A stretch of DNA of 64,000 nucleotides from Entophlyctis helioformis (GCA_025526915.1 JAHLKH010000015.1:62001-126000), one strand, 5' to 3'. Shown: positions 22,879 through 32,935, counted from the stretch's first letter. Notes: generated from the sequence alone by a model not told the origin. Program-made: numbers and translations.

Positions 22879-24311
22879 ATGACGACACAGGCGACCAACA
22901 ACGCAGACGCAGCAGCAGCAACCAGCGACGACCAAGTGAGCCATCTGCAGAGCCAGCTGCAGGGCACAGCCGAGCAGGTCGTTGGAGCGAGTGGCAGCCA
23001 AGCCGTCGAACCAGGAAGACAGGACAGCCCAGCAGCAACACCGCACAGCCAGGGGTGCCTCGCTATGTGGTGCCGCCAGCCGCCGGCGACCTCGCATACG
23101 GCAGCAGCCACTGGGACGGCAAGCCCGCCGAGATCCATGCCATGATCCTCAAGCACGCCGGTCCGCTCACTCGCTTCCTGTGCGGCCTGCTCGACGACAA
23201 GGACAAACTCGACCACTGGACCAAGCTGCAGCTGTGGACCGATGCGTTCAAGATAGACTGGCAGGGCGATCTGGCGCTGCTGCCTTTCGTTTGGCTGAAG
23301 GACAGCAACGGGCTGCTCCTCGCACACTCTCGCTCCATGTACAACCGTCTCTGCAAGCGCTTTCCGCAGTACACCGAGCGCTTCCATGCGAGCAAAGACG
23401 CACGGTACAACAACTACGACTTATCGTTCGATGTCACTCTTTTTGACAGCAGCCGCCTGCTTCTCATTCCCATGCGGCACGGCTGGTTCGATCTGGTCGA
23501 CTTTACGTATCCGATCACGCTCGCTCGCATGTCGATCCGCTTTGGCTGCCTCGATCTGCTCAAGCATCTCGACGACAAGTACAAGACACTCCAAGACTGG
23601 ATGGCCAAGCAAGATCGTACAAGCTCGTACTGGCACAGTGTAGTTGATCACGCAGCAAGCCAAGGATATCTGGACGTTGTGCAGTACTTGTTTGATCTCG
23701 GTGTGACGGGATGCACGACAAAGGCAATGGATTATGCGGCTGCCAACGGCCACCTGCATGTGGTTCAGTGGCTGCATGCCAACCGGACGGAAGGATGCAC
23801 GACTGGAGCCATGGATTGGGCGGCTCATAGCGACCATATGCATGTGGTCAAGTGGCTTCACAAGAACAGGACGGAAGGTTGTACAGATCATGCACTGTCA
23901 TTTGCTGCAATCCAGGGCCGCCTTCAAGACCTCATCTGGCTCTACGAGAATTGCAATGTAAAGTGCACGCCAGCCGCATTTGATGACTCCATCATCAAGG
24001 GACACTTGGCCGTCGTCAAGTACATGCACTCGAAGGGCGGCCGTGCATCAAGCAATGTTGTTGAGTCTGCAGTTAGAGCGGGAAAGGTGGAGATGGTGCG
24101 GTACTTGATGGATTACGGATACGCGGTTGAACTCGGGGCACTCGAATACGCCAGGAACGCCGCCATCGCCGATATCCTCTTTGGCAGCCTCACGCTGGAC
24201 CGGGCATGGTCGCTGCTTGTCCAAGCCTACCAAAGAACTGCCACCAAGGCCATCACCATCGAGAGACTCGAGTCGAGAATCAAGGAACTGCAAGCATCAA
24301 GCAGACAATGA
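22879..24311 (+). pseudogene. ankyrin-repeat protein gene, copy 1, N-terminal frame broken
   Basis: The C-terminal 420 codons are open and nearly identical to the intact copy at 31482. After a region with DDKDKLDHWTKLQLWTDAF come about six degenerate ankyrin-type repeats of the NGHLHVVQWLHANR kind, seen in protist, chytrid and giant-virus proteins. The N-terminal part from the ATG at 22879 (MTTQATNNADAAAAT) is in another frame. Relative to copy 2, this copy carries a net 2-base insertion between 23008 and 23050. Either translation starts elsewhere (a long upstream frame opens at 22698) or the gene is inactive. Confidence 0.7.
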
Positions 24312-24334
24312 ACGGGCAGCCAAGAGTGGCTGTT

Positions 24335-24610
24335 GAAATGAAGATGTTTATGCCGCACTTGTCGACACCAAACGCCATCTGCCACTTGTCCGCCGATGCC
24401 GCCACGACTTGCACAGCGGCTGCCAGTGCTGCATGCGACTCTGCAAGAATGACCACATTGTCTGCAAACATCAGCCCACGGATGCCATGACCGTCAGCCA
24501 TGGCTGGGATGCTGATCTCGGGGATGCCATCGAGTATGTCGTTGAAGAACAGGTTGAACAAGAGGCCAGACAGCGGGCAGCCTCGCCTGACACTGAACGG
24601 CTTAGAGTGG
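24335..24610 (-). mobile_element. dead reverse-transcriptase fragment, copy 1
   Basis: The minus strand encodes part of the palm domain of the LINE RT: RRGCPLSGLLFNLF, then NDILDGIPEISIP, then GLMFADNVVILAES. In the intact element the third block reads FADD; here the second catalytic Asp has become Asn (codon at 24457-24468), and flanking frames do not continue. It follows the ankyrin ORF directly. Confidence 0.85.
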
Positions 24611-25019
24611 ACAAGCCGATCTTGCTGAATCTGACGGCCATGCGCGACTTGCTGTGCGACTTGCTGCATCCCTGCATCTATTGGCGATGGTCACTATTCA
24701 CTTGGACAGGATTGCTGTGCAGCCATGGCATTAGTAGCATCATCAGACAATGCCATGTTGGGCAAACAAGTGGAGGATCTGCATTCCTCCTCAGACAGCC
24801 ACGCACGATTGCTGTCAAGGCAGTGTCCAGAGACGGTTGGCTGGAATGTGCAGGACAGAACACCAAACGAAGCGCGCGTCGACAGGGCCGAGACCGCTGA
24901 AGCGTGCGAGAGAGCGTGACGCGGGACACGAGAGACTGGGACGCTGGGACAGGCGTGGAAGGAGAGAGTGTCAAAAAAGTGTGGCCATGGCATCTTGATG
25001 CAGATTGGCAAAAGGAGAG

Positions 25020-25102
25020 CGACAACGGCAGGATTTGAACCTGCGCCTTCAGAGAAGAATTGATTTCTAGTCAATCGCCTTAGACCACTCGGCCACGTTG
25101 TC
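25020..25102 (-). tRNA. tRNA-Ser (anticodon AGA), copy 2
   Basis: Identical in sequence to the copy at 22489-22571, with the same acceptor stem, anticodon loop and TTTT terminator. Its 5' end lies 176 bp from the 3' end of the full-length LINE. Confidence 0.93.
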
Positions 25103-25209
25103 CCCTTCTTGTCGATTTTGTCGACTGAAACACCATGTACCTTGGCTGTGAGTCAAGTGAGATGGCATCGATTTGATGAGCATTCATTGGTTCATGGTCT
25201 GCCGAGTGT

Positions 25210-25277
25210 GCCTCCCTCTTGTTGAATAGTGGATCGGGCTGCTTCGTTCCAAGTGCTCGCAGAGCACGCCCCACCAG
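25210..25277. repeat. 68-bp direct repeat at the 3' side of the LINE
   Basis: Matches 31282-31349 on the other side of the LINE with a single mismatch (GGATCGGG here, GGATCAGG there). Further copies lie at 22679 and 33811, at the outer ends of the 2.6-kb units. It may be a long target-site duplication, or part of the pre-existing repeat array. Confidence 0.8.
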
Positions 25278-25315
25278 TGATGGCATAGGCTCGTTGGCAA
25301 ATCCCACAGGTACCC

Positions 25316-28300
25316 TTACCCTACAGCGCGCCGTTTGTGTGCCCAGAGCTCAGACCGGTACACCCAAATAGACGCTTGCAGGAAGTCCGCTAAACCCACC
25401 ATAGCCAACCCATCACCCTCGAAGTTCCGCATCTGCTCCGCATTGAATGCTTCGCCCCACGTCCCGCCAAGGACTAACCCCCACATCAAGTTTACCACGT
25501 CAGAAACAATATGTACAAGATCGCCGCGTATCTGTGGGTGTCCCACATTCTCGTGCGTTGCAATGGCGCGTGCTGCTGCGAACCGTGCGTCCAAGCCACG
25601 CTGCCCGTGCGCTGTGCGGATAGCCACGATCCGCTCCTCTGTGCACTCGAGCGCAAAGTGCGCAATCTCCAGCGTGCTTCCCAGATCCTCGCCACACATG
25701 ATGCAGCATGAACCGTCACCAAACGGGTGGGCTGGGTCGAGCAGGTTGGCGTTGATAGCGCGGCGAGCCGTGTAGATGCCGCCCACACGTGCAAGCATCA
25801 GGAACCGTGCACCTTCCGAGCGTCGCGGGTCAAAGACCGGATCTCGTATGATATTGGCTGTCTTCTGCATCTGGAACGCAGTGTAGATGGCAGCCGTGTC
25901 GCACTTGCTGGCAGACTTGAGCGTGACAGCCAGGCCGTATGCCTTGAGGCGGGGCTTGCTGTCCGGATCGCCGTCGGGCAGGCCGGGCGTGGCCATGTAG
26001 CGGTTGTAGATTTGGATCGAGCGGCGTGTCCAGTACCAGAGGCGTCCACCAACGGGTGCTGGCTGTGCGGGGCAGAGCAGGCCGAGTGCCGACTTCAGCT
26101 TGGGCGTCTTGAGACGAAGGCGCATGCGTGCGACCAGACTGCGGGCCACCATGGTTTGGATGCCGCACTCTGTCAGCATTGGGACGACGGGCGTGTACAT
26201 GGGTGCGCCGAGCATCTTGCGGACGCCCTGGTTGACAGCCGTCTGCAGAGGGTTTAGTGCTGACACATCGCTGCCCAGCAGCTCGAGACCGTAGTTGGCG
26301 ATGCCAAGGACGGATCCCAGGTAGATGGAGTGGCGATAGCGCAGCGACAGCTTGCTGTTGGTCAAGACCGGGTGCAGCGCACTGGTCGCCTTGCGTATGG
26401 ACTGTGCCTTGGACTTGATCCACTGCTTGAGCGTGAGCTCATGGTCGATCAGGACGCCGAGGTACTCGTACTCTGTCAGCACGGGCACCGCCGCTCCATG
26501 CAGCTTGATGACGACGTCCGGCGGGCCGTTGCCTGCGTTGTTGGTTGGTGGTTTGAAGAACGCCATGATGCCGCACTTGTCGACACCAAACGCCATCTGC
26601 CACTTGTCCGCCCATGCCGCCACGACTTCCACAGCGGCTGCCAATGCTGCATGCGACTCTGCGAGAATGACCACATCGTCTGCAAACATCAGCCCACGGA
26701 TGCCATGACCATCAGCCACGGCTGGGATGCTGATCTCAGGGATGCCATCGAGTATGTCGTTGAGGAACAGGTTGAACAAGAGGCCAGACAGCGGGCAGCC
26801 TTGGCGGACGCCTCGCCTGACGTTGAACGGCTCAGAGAGCACATTGCCTGATCGTGCGCATGCAGTGGATGATGTGTAGAGTGCCTTGAGGAACTCGTAT
26901 GTGCGTGGCGGGATGCCCATCTTGCGCAGCTTCCACAGCAGTGCGCCGATCGGCACCGTGTCAAATGCCTTCTTGATGTCAATGAATGCTGCGTGTGTGG
27001 GCAGCTGGCGTGCACGCCGCCGCTGGATAATGTCGACGAGAGCACAGACCTGCGCTACCGCCTCCTCACCGCGACGGAAGCCAGCTTGCTCGTGCGTTAT
27101 GAGGTTATTAGCTTCAACGAATGTGTTGAGCCGCATGTGCACTGCTTTGCACAGCACTTTCAGGCCGACATTGATCAGCGAGATGCCACGATGGTTGGAC
27201 GGATCGCTCAGATCGCCCTTCTTTGGCAGCGAGACGATGGATGCCGACTGCCAGGCCTTTGGAATGACTGCGTCCTCGAAGATGGTGTTGCACACACGCA
27301 TCAGCCCCTGTGCTGCTCCCGAGATACCGGCTGCTGCCGATCGCTGGCCCTGGAGCTCCGGTGGGATCTTTGCGTCAAACGCCTTGTAGAACGACGCAGG
27401 GATGCTGTCGTCGCCAGGCGCTTTGCGTCCATTCATCTCGGAGATGGCTGCCGCCAGATCGTTCCAGCTGAACAGCAGGTCAGTGTCGCGTGCGCCTTTC
27501 AGTGGCACAGCAGGTGGTTGCGGCTCTCCACATCTGTTGATCCAGTAGTCGAGCTCGAAGCCGCCTGATGCATCTGCTGCCAAGGCTGAGTAGTGCCTGT
27601 GCCAGATCCGTGCGATTGACTCGGGCTCGTGCTGCAGCACACCGTTGTTGTCCTTCAGTGGTGTTGCGGCTGCACCTGTGCGGTGCTTCCATCGTGCCAT
27701 GTTGCGTGATGCCCTCCACGCTTCAGCGATGCGTCCATCGTGGAACATTGTGTCAAGATCTCTGCCACGCTTCTGCCAGTTTTCCCGGGTGTCAGCACGG
27801 CAGAGCTCATTGGCCTCGCGCTTGGCTGCCTCGTATGCCTCGGCGTACGCCTCGACCTCCTCGTCAGTGGCGGCTTGTGTAACGGATGCTCGGTCGCGGT
27901 CACGTGATCCACGTGACCCACGTGACCGGACAGACATCGCCCGGCCGCGTCCCCCGCTCTGGTTGCCCCCGTTCTTGCAGTCGTCTGCCCGCCCTTCCTC
28001 GCGTGCATACTCACTGCCCCTGCAACCAGCCGGCAAGTCTGCCTGGAGGCCCAGTGCTACAGCTTGGCTGTGCACCGTCCGGCATAGCAGGTCGAACGTC
28101 TGGTTCTTGAGCTTGATGGCGGCTCTTGTTGCGCGTTTGAATAGCTTGGGGTTTTTGCGCTCTGGTGGAGCCACGCGAAGCCCTTGCTCGGCCACAACGT
28201 CCTGCGATGCAGTCACAAACATGTTTGCCACCGTGTCCACGTCAGCCTCCTCGTCAAGATCGATGAGCGGCTGCCAGTAGTTGGAGTGCGCGATGTTCCC

Positions 28301-29608
28301 CTGGCGTCTGGTGCAGAGCGTGTGGTCAAACACACGGAGCCGCGCTGGTGCGTCTGGCACTGCTGCAACTTCTGCGGCTGCAGCCGCTCCAGCTGCCTGT
28401 GCTGCGCCATATCCTTCGCCTGCCTGCGCTGCTGCATTGCGTGCTGCTGTCGCTGCTGCAATGACATCGTCGCGTACAGACGTGTGGATGATCCAGTGGT
28501 CAGACAGGTCTGAGCCGCGGTTGACACGCGGCGTGTTGATCAGTGCGCGAGCTGCTGCGTTGCACACAAAGTGGTCGATGGAGGTCCACCGTCCATTGCG
28601 TCGCAGTGTGTATCGTGTTGATGCGTTGCCCGAGTAGGTCAAGACCTCCAGGCCCAATCCCCACCGGTTCAGCTGCCGCCGAAGCATCTGGTGCGTCAGA
28701 TTCCAGTCTCCCATGATCAGGATGGGGTCCTCATCATCATGCACATATCGCGCTACTGCGTCTCGGATGGCCCGGAGGTTGGTACCCTGCTGTTGGTTGC
28801 CCACATACACAGAGCCGATCGTCCAGCACTGTCCAGGCGTGAAGTTTGGTGCTTTCGCGAGTATCAGAGCGCCAGGCACCCCAGGCACCTCGCGCGATGC
28901 AATGCCCGACGGCAGGCCAAGGGCGATGCCGCGCTTGCCAGGGCCCTCCATCGGGTGTTGCAGCACGTCATAGCCACGCACGGTGAACTTGAAGGCGTCG
29001 CTTCCAAGCAGCGTCTCTTGCAGTGCAAACACGCGTGGCCTCTGCTCGTAGAGCTCGAGACGGACCTGATCGCGCTTACCGACCAGGCCGCGCACATTCC
29101 ATGACATGATGTTGCGCGGGAGGGCATCTTGGATCTCGATGCGGCGTGCGTTGTTTTCCTGGCGGATTTGTTGCCAGTTGCGTTGCCTGCCAATGTCAGC
29201 AAAACCGACTTTGACAGTCCATTTGTATCGTTTTGGGTTGTCCCAGGCCATCAGGGCATCTCCGATGGTCTGTGCGTGTGCCGCGTCTGTTTGGATGCGG
29301 AAACTCTTGCGGTATATGTCCGAGATCTTTTGCTTGATGCTCTTGATGTGGCTGTTTAGCTCATCTCCAATGACTTGCTGTATCAGTACGCGAAACGCTC
29401 CTTCTCCCATGGCACCCTGCCCATACACAAAGATGGTGGATGTCGCGGCTTCTGGCGCTGGGAGTGGACGCGGTGGTAGTCTATAACGTTGTTCGATTGG
29501 TACGGGGGGCTCTTCCGGCTGGTTGTTGTTTGGTGCGATGTCGGGCTGCACAGCAGGCTGCTCAGCTTGTTGCTGCAGTTGGATGTCGATGTTAGCGTGA
29601 TTATTCAT
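25316..29608 (-). CDS. LINE ORF2: endonuclease-reverse transcriptase
   Basis: 1,430 codons without a break. Near residue 165 an APE-type endonuclease begins (MSWNVRG), followed by LQETLL, MGDWNLT and SDHWIIH. The RT follows with NHRGISLINVGLKVL, AFIDIKKAFDTV, RQGCPLSGLLFNLF and the catalytic FADD (codons at 26675-26686). Near residue 1,300 a C-terminal zinc knuckle reads CIMCGED...HFALEC. No RNase H domain is evident. The ATG overlaps the ORF1 stop by 8 nt (ATGAATAA), suggesting translation by termination-reinitiation. The clade cannot be fixed without a tree. Confidence 0.93.
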   Translation of the reverse strand: MNNHANIDIQLQQQAEQPAVQPDIAPNNNQPEEPPVPIEQRYRLPPRPLPAPEAATSTIFVYGQGAMGEGAFRVLIQQVIGDELNSHIKSIKQKISDIYRKSFRIQTDAAHAQTIGDALMAWDNPKRYKWTVKVGFADIGRQRNWQQIRQENNARRIEIQDALPRNIMSWNVRGLVGKRDQVRLELYEQRPRVFALQETLLGSDAFKFTVRGYDVLQHPMEGPGKRGIALGLPSGIASREVPGVPGALILAKAPNFTPGQCWTIGSVYVGNQQQGTNLRAIRDAVARYVHDDEDPILIMGDWNLTHQMLRRQLNRWGLGLEVLTYSGNASTRYTLRRNGRWTSIDHFVCNAAARALINTPRVNRGSDLSDHWIIHTSVRDDVIAAATAARNAAAQAGEGYGAAQAAGAAAAAEVAAVPDAPARLRVFDHTLCTRRQGNIAHSNYWQPLIDLDEEADVDTVANMFVTASQDVVAEQGLRVAPPERKNPKLFKRATRAAIKLKNQTFDLLCRTVHSQAVALGLQADLPAGCRGSEYAREEGRADDCKNGGNQSGGRGRAMSVRSRGSRGSRDRDRASVTQAATDEEVEAYAEAYEAAKREANELCRADTRENWQKRGRDLDTMFHDGRIAEAWRASRNMARWKHRTGAAATPLKDNNGVLQHEPESIARIWHRHYSALAADASGGFELDYWINRCGEPQPPAVPLKGARDTDLLFSWNDLAAAISEMNGRKAPGDDSIPASFYKAFDAKIPPELQGQRSAAAGISGAAQGLMRVCNTIFEDAVIPKAWQSASIVSLPKKGDLSDPSNHRGISLINVGLKVLCKAVHMRLNTFVEANNLITHEQAGFRRGEEAVAQVCALVDIIQRRRARQLPTHAAFIDIKKAFDTVPIGALLWKLRKMGIPPRTYEFLKALYTSSTACARSGNVLSEPFNVRRGVRQGCPLSGLLFNLFLNDILDGIPEISIPAVADGHGIRGLMFADDVVILAESHAALAAAVEVVAAWADKWQMAFGVDKCGIMAFFKPPTNNAGNGPPDVVIKLHGAAVPVLTEYEYLGVLIDHELTLKQWIKSKAQSIRKATSALHPVLTNSKLSLRYRHSIYLGSVLGIANYGLELLGSDVSALNPLQTAVNQGVRKMLGAPMYTPVVPMLTECGIQTMVARSLVARMRLRLKTPKLKSALGLLCPAQPAPVGGRLWYWTRRSIQIYNRYMATPGLPDGDPDSKPRLKAYGLAVTLKSASKCDTAAIYTAFQMQKTANIIRDPVFDPRRSEGARFLMLARVGGIYTARRAINANLLDPAHPFGDGSCCIMCGEDLGSTLEIAHFALECTEERIVAIRTAHGQRGLDARFAAARAIATHENVGHPQIRGDLVHIVSDVVNLMWGLVLGGTWGEAFNAEQMRNFEGDGLAMVGLADFLQASIWVYRSELWAHKRRAVG

Positions 29609-31277
29609 CAGCGCGGCCCTCGACTTCCACTGTTTCTTGGTCGGCATTGTTGTTGTTGGGATTGCTGGCGTCTTCTGCTGCTGGTGCGGCAGCTGTCTCG
29701 CCGGCGTCGTGATCAGTGTCCATCTGGTCGACTGGGTCCTTGCACGAGCGTGGTGGCACTTCCTCCAGGTCAAAGAAGTTGGTGGCGCTTTCGATCGCGC
29801 CTTCCTCACAGAGCTTGGCAACCATGTCATTCGCCAACTTGACGACCGACTCATTCGAGTAGAGTAGCAGCTCACGGTAGAAGTTGCGCACATGCGCAGC
29901 CCTCGAGTTGACAATGGTGTCCAGAGTGCGGTTGACGAAGCTGGTCAGGTACCGCTCTCTCTCCTCCGGCGTGGCATTCTTTCTGACCGATCTGGGGTCG
30001 TACTTGGCATTGTGCTTACACCGCGATCCTTTCTCCAGCTCGAAGATCAGGGTCGGCGCGTAGTTTGCCGCGCAAGTCACCTGCAGCTTGGTGCTGCCAA
30101 TGTACTTGATGTCAAAGATGGCTCCTGTGCGCAGGTTGACGTCGCTGAACGTTTGTCGCAGCTCCTTGAGCGGCATAAACGGCGCGTTGTCGAAGAAGAG
30201 CACACGCTTGTTGTGTCTATTCTCGACCTTTGGCTCAAGCTTGGCCGGCACATGCGACTGGGGCCGCGACTCCTTCTGTTGCTGGACAAGCTGGAATAGC
30301 TTGCTCCAGGCAGCCTTCTCCTTGTCGCTCTTGTTGGCGACATGCTGCTCGTGGATGCGCTGGTCTTTGCCAGCGGCAACATGCGCGTACGACGGCTTTT
30401 TGACCGGCGTCTTGGCTGCTGGTGCCGCTTCCACCGGCTCATTGTCGTTGGTGTTTGCATCTGCAATGTCCGCTTCGAACGCGACGCGTGCTGGCGGAGC
30501 ATCTTTGTTGTTGCGTCTCGCAACTGGCACTGCAGGGGCAGCAGCTGTCTGGCGACTGCGGGCAGGCACAGGCGCTGCGCGTTTCTCACGCGCTTCCTGC
30601 TGGCGACCAGCAGCGAGCCTGAGCTCCTTGATCTCGGCAGCTAGGCGACCAATCTTGTCATTGAGCTCGCGGTTGGCGTGCTCCATGCGCGCATTGACAT
30701 GCTCCAGGCGTGCGTTGGTGTCCTCGAGACGTGCGACGACGCCCTCGAGACGTGCGTTTTCGTCGTAGAGGTACTGGATCTCGTCCCCGTTGCCAATGAT
30801 ATGGTCTGGGTCTGAGAGTAGCTCAGCTTCATAGTCATGCTCCGCGTCGCGCTCAATATCGTCATATTCGACGACCTCATGGGCAGGTGCGGTCTGGCGG
30901 ACCTCTCTTGGCGTTGGCGGCGCAATGCGCTGCAGCTTGCGCTGTGCCACAGGAGTGAGGGCGGTGCTCGCGAGGCGACCTCTTGCGGCCGCCGGCTCGC
31001 TGGCCGCCACGTAGACCGTGCCAGTGTCATTGTCGAGAAACGCGGGTGTCATGCGGTTTGTTGGGGACTCAGCACGGCTGCTGGCGTGCCCAAACGGGGC
31101 AGAACGTTTCCAGACGAACTGCTGCTGCGCGAGCTTGTCACGCTGCGCCTGCGGGGCCCGGCCGATGGCGGGCGGGCGTCCTGACGTCGGGACGTGTCCA
31201 GGCCGCACCGTCCCACCTGGGTCGGTGTGCGAGGTGCCACGGTCTCTCTCATTCCAAGATCTCGCCGGGTTTTGCAT
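29601..31277 (-). CDS. LINE ORF1 nucleic-acid-binding protein
   Basis: 558 codons, no stops. A low-complexity N-terminus is followed near residues 160-230 by a coiled coil of repeated ARLE heptads, which probably drives multimerisation. A segment starting VLFFDNAPFMPLKELRQTF near residue 357 looks like an RRM-type fold, as in L1-like ORF1 proteins. No CCHC knuckle was seen. By analogy it packages element RNA. The ATG at 31277 was chosen because the open frame further upstream lies in the flanking 68-bp repeat. Confidence 0.8.
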   Translation of the reverse strand: MQNPARSWNERDRGTSHTDPGGTVRPGHVPTSGRPPAIGRAPQAQRDKLAQQQFVWKRSAPFGHASSRAESPTNRMTPAFLDNDTGTVYVAASEPAAARGRLASTALTPVAQRKLQRIAPPTPREVRQTAPAHEVVEYDDIERDAEHDYEAELLSDPDHIIGNGDEIQYLYDENARLEGVVARLEDTNARLEHVNARMEHANRELNDKIGRLAAEIKELRLAAGRQQEAREKRAAPVPARSRQTAAAPAVPVARRNNKDAPPARVAFEADIADANTNDNEPVEAAPAAKTPVKKPSYAHVAAGKDQRIHEQHVANKSDKEKAAWSKLFQLVQQQKESRPQSHVPAKLEPKVENRHNKRVLFFDNAPFMPLKELRQTFSDVNLRTGAIFDIKYIGSTKLQVTCAANYAPTLIFELEKGSRCKHNAKYDPRSVRKNATPEERERYLTSFVNRTLDTIVNSRAAHVRNFYRELLLYSNESVVKLANDMVAKLCEEGAIESATNFFDLEEVPPRSCKDPVDQMDTDHDAGETAAAPAAEDASNPNNNNADQETVEVEGRADE

Positions 31278-31481
31278 TTTCGCCTCCCTCTTGTTGAATA
31301 GTGGATCAGGCTGCTTCGTTCCAAGTGCTCGCAGAGCACGCCCCACCAGCCACACTGTGCACCATGGCATGGCGTGTCGGTGCATGTCCCACATTCCCAT
31401 GTGTTGCAATGGCACTTGTTGGACGATCGCGTCGAGTGGATCTTGTCTTCACAGCCACAAAGAGAGCAAGCGGCTGTGGCG

Positions 31482-32912
31482 ATGACGACACAGGCGACCA
31501 ACAACGCAGACGCAGCAGCAGCAACCAGCGACGAGCAAGTGAGCCATCTGCAGAGCCAGCTGCAGGGCACAGCCGAGCAGGTTGTTGGAGCGAGTGGCAG
31601 CCAGGCCGTCGAGCCAGGGTTGCCAGGACAGCCAGCAGCAACCGCACAGCCAGGGGTGCCTCGCTATGTGGTGCCGCCAGCCGCCGGCGACCTCGCATAC
31701 GGCAGCAGCCACTGGGACGGCAAGCCCGCCGAGATCCATGCCATGATCCTCAAGCACGCCGGTCCGCTCACTCGCTTCCTGTGCGGCCTGCTCGACGACA
31801 AGGACAAACTCGACCACTGGACCAAGCTGCAGCTGTGGACCGATGCGTTCAAGATAGACTGGCAGGGCGATCTGGCGCTGCTGCCTTTCGTTTGGCTGAA
31901 GGACAGCAACGGGCTGCTCCTCGCACACTCTCGCTCCATGTACAACCGTCTCTGCAAGCGCTTTCCGCAGTACACCGAGCGCTTCCATGCGAGCAAAGAC
32001 GCACGGTACAACAACTACGACTTATTGATCGATAGCACTTATTTTGACAGCAGCCGCCTGCTTCTCATTCCCATGCGGCATGGCTGGTTCGATCTGCTCG
32101 ACTTTTCGTATCCGATCACGCTCGCTCGCATGTCGATCCGCTTTGGCTGCCTCGATCTGCTCAAGCATCTCGACGACAAGTACAACACACTCCAAGACTG
32201 GATGGCCAAGCAAGATCGTACAAGCTCGTACTGGCACAGTGTAGTTGATCACGCAGCAAGCCAAGGATATCTGGACGTTGTGCAGTACTTGTTTGATCTC
32301 GGTGTGACGGGATGCACGACAAAGGCAATGGATTATGCGGCTGCCAACGGCCACCTGCATGTGGTTCAGTGGCTGCATGCCAACCGGACGGAAGGATGCA
32401 CGACTGGAGCCATGGATTGGGCGGCTCATAGCGACCATATGCATGTGGTCAAGTGGCTTCACAAGAACAGGACGGAAGGTTGTACAGATCATGCACTGTC
32501 ATTTGCTGCAATCCAGGGCCGCCTTCAAGACCTCATCTGGCTCTACGAGAATTGCAATGTAAAGTGCACGCCAGCCGCATTTGATGACTCCATCATCAAG
32601 GGACACTTGGCCGTCGTCAAGTACATGCACTCGAAGGGCGGCCGTGCATCAAGCAATGTTGTTGAGTCTGCAGTTAGAGCGGGAAAGGTGGAGATGGTGC
32701 GGTACTTGATGGATTACGGATACGCGGTTGAACTCGGGGCACTCGAATACGCCAGGAACGCCGCCATCGCCGATATCCTCTTTGGCAGCCTCACGCTGGA
32801 CCGGGCATGGTCGCTGCTTGTCCAAGCCTACCAAAGAACTGCCACCAAGGCCATCACCATCGAGAGACTCGAGTCGAGAATCAAGGAACTGCAAGCATCA
32901 AGCAGACAATGA
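31482..32912 (+). CDS. ankyrin-repeat protein, intact copy
   Basis: One exon of 476 aa. The N-terminal 80 residues are Ala/Gln-rich. A helical region with LTRFLCGLLDDKDKLDHWT follows, then from about residue 230 repeats of the form AAxNGHLHVVQWLHxNRTEGCT, which are ankyrin-like with a WLH core and a conserved Cys. A short C-terminal coiled segment (IERLESRIKELQAS) ends the protein. Such proteins are expanded in chytrids, oomycetes, amoebae and giant viruses; the role here is unknown. It is probably protein-binding and cytosolic, with no signal peptide or TM segment. An in-frame upstream ATG exists at 31374. Confidence 0.75.
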   Translation: MTTQATNNADAAAATSDEQVSHLQSQLQGTAEQVVGASGSQAVEPGLPGQPAATAQPGVPRYVVPPAAGDLAYGSSHWDGKPAEIHAMILKHAGPLTRFLCGLLDDKDKLDHWTKLQLWTDAFKIDWQGDLALLPFVWLKDSNGLLLAHSRSMYNRLCKRFPQYTERFHASKDARYNNYDLLIDSTYFDSSRLLLIPMRHGWFDLLDFSYPITLARMSIRFGCLDLLKHLDDKYNTLQDWMAKQDRTSSYWHSVVDHAASQGYLDVVQYLFDLGVTGCTTKAMDYAAANGHLHVVQWLHANRTEGCTTGAMDWAAHSDHMHVVKWLHKNRTEGCTDHALSFAAIQGRLQDLIWLYENCNVKCTPAAFDDSIIKGHLAVVKYMHSKGGRASSNVVESAVRAGKVEMVRYLMDYGYAVELGALEYARNAAIADILFGSLTLDRAWSLLVQAYQRTATKAITIERLESRIKELQASSRQ

Positions 32913-32935
32913 ACGGGCAGCCAAGAGTGGCTGTT

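Larger units (their letters stand above)
22679..25277. repeat. 2.6-kb repeat unit, copy 1
   Basis: This unit is almost the same, base for base, as 31282-33878. It starts and ends with a 68-bp direct repeat and contains, in order, a short LINE-like 3' sequence, an ankyrin-type ORF on the plus strand, a dead RT fragment on the minus strand, and a tRNA-Ser(AGA) on the minus strand. The two copies flank the full-length LINE. Confidence 0.9.
25278..31281 (-). mobile_element. full-length LINE retrotransposon with two intact ORFs
   Basis: About 6.0 kb on the minus strand, bounded on both sides by the 68-bp direct repeat. It carries ORF1 (29601-31277) and ORF2 (25316-29608), both uninterrupted. The 5' UTR is almost absent: the first ATG is 4 bp from the boundary. 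The 3' UTR is about 38 bp and has no poly(A) or simple-repeat tail. The element sits next to a tRNA-Ser gene. Degraded 3' pieces occur at 3975, 33942 and in the repeat units, so the family is or was active here. Confidence 0.9.

Noticed and set aside
25311..25326. Telomere-like GGGTAAGGGTA at the LINE 3' end
   Set aside because: A single degenerate match that is simply the ORF2 stop region; no tandem array.
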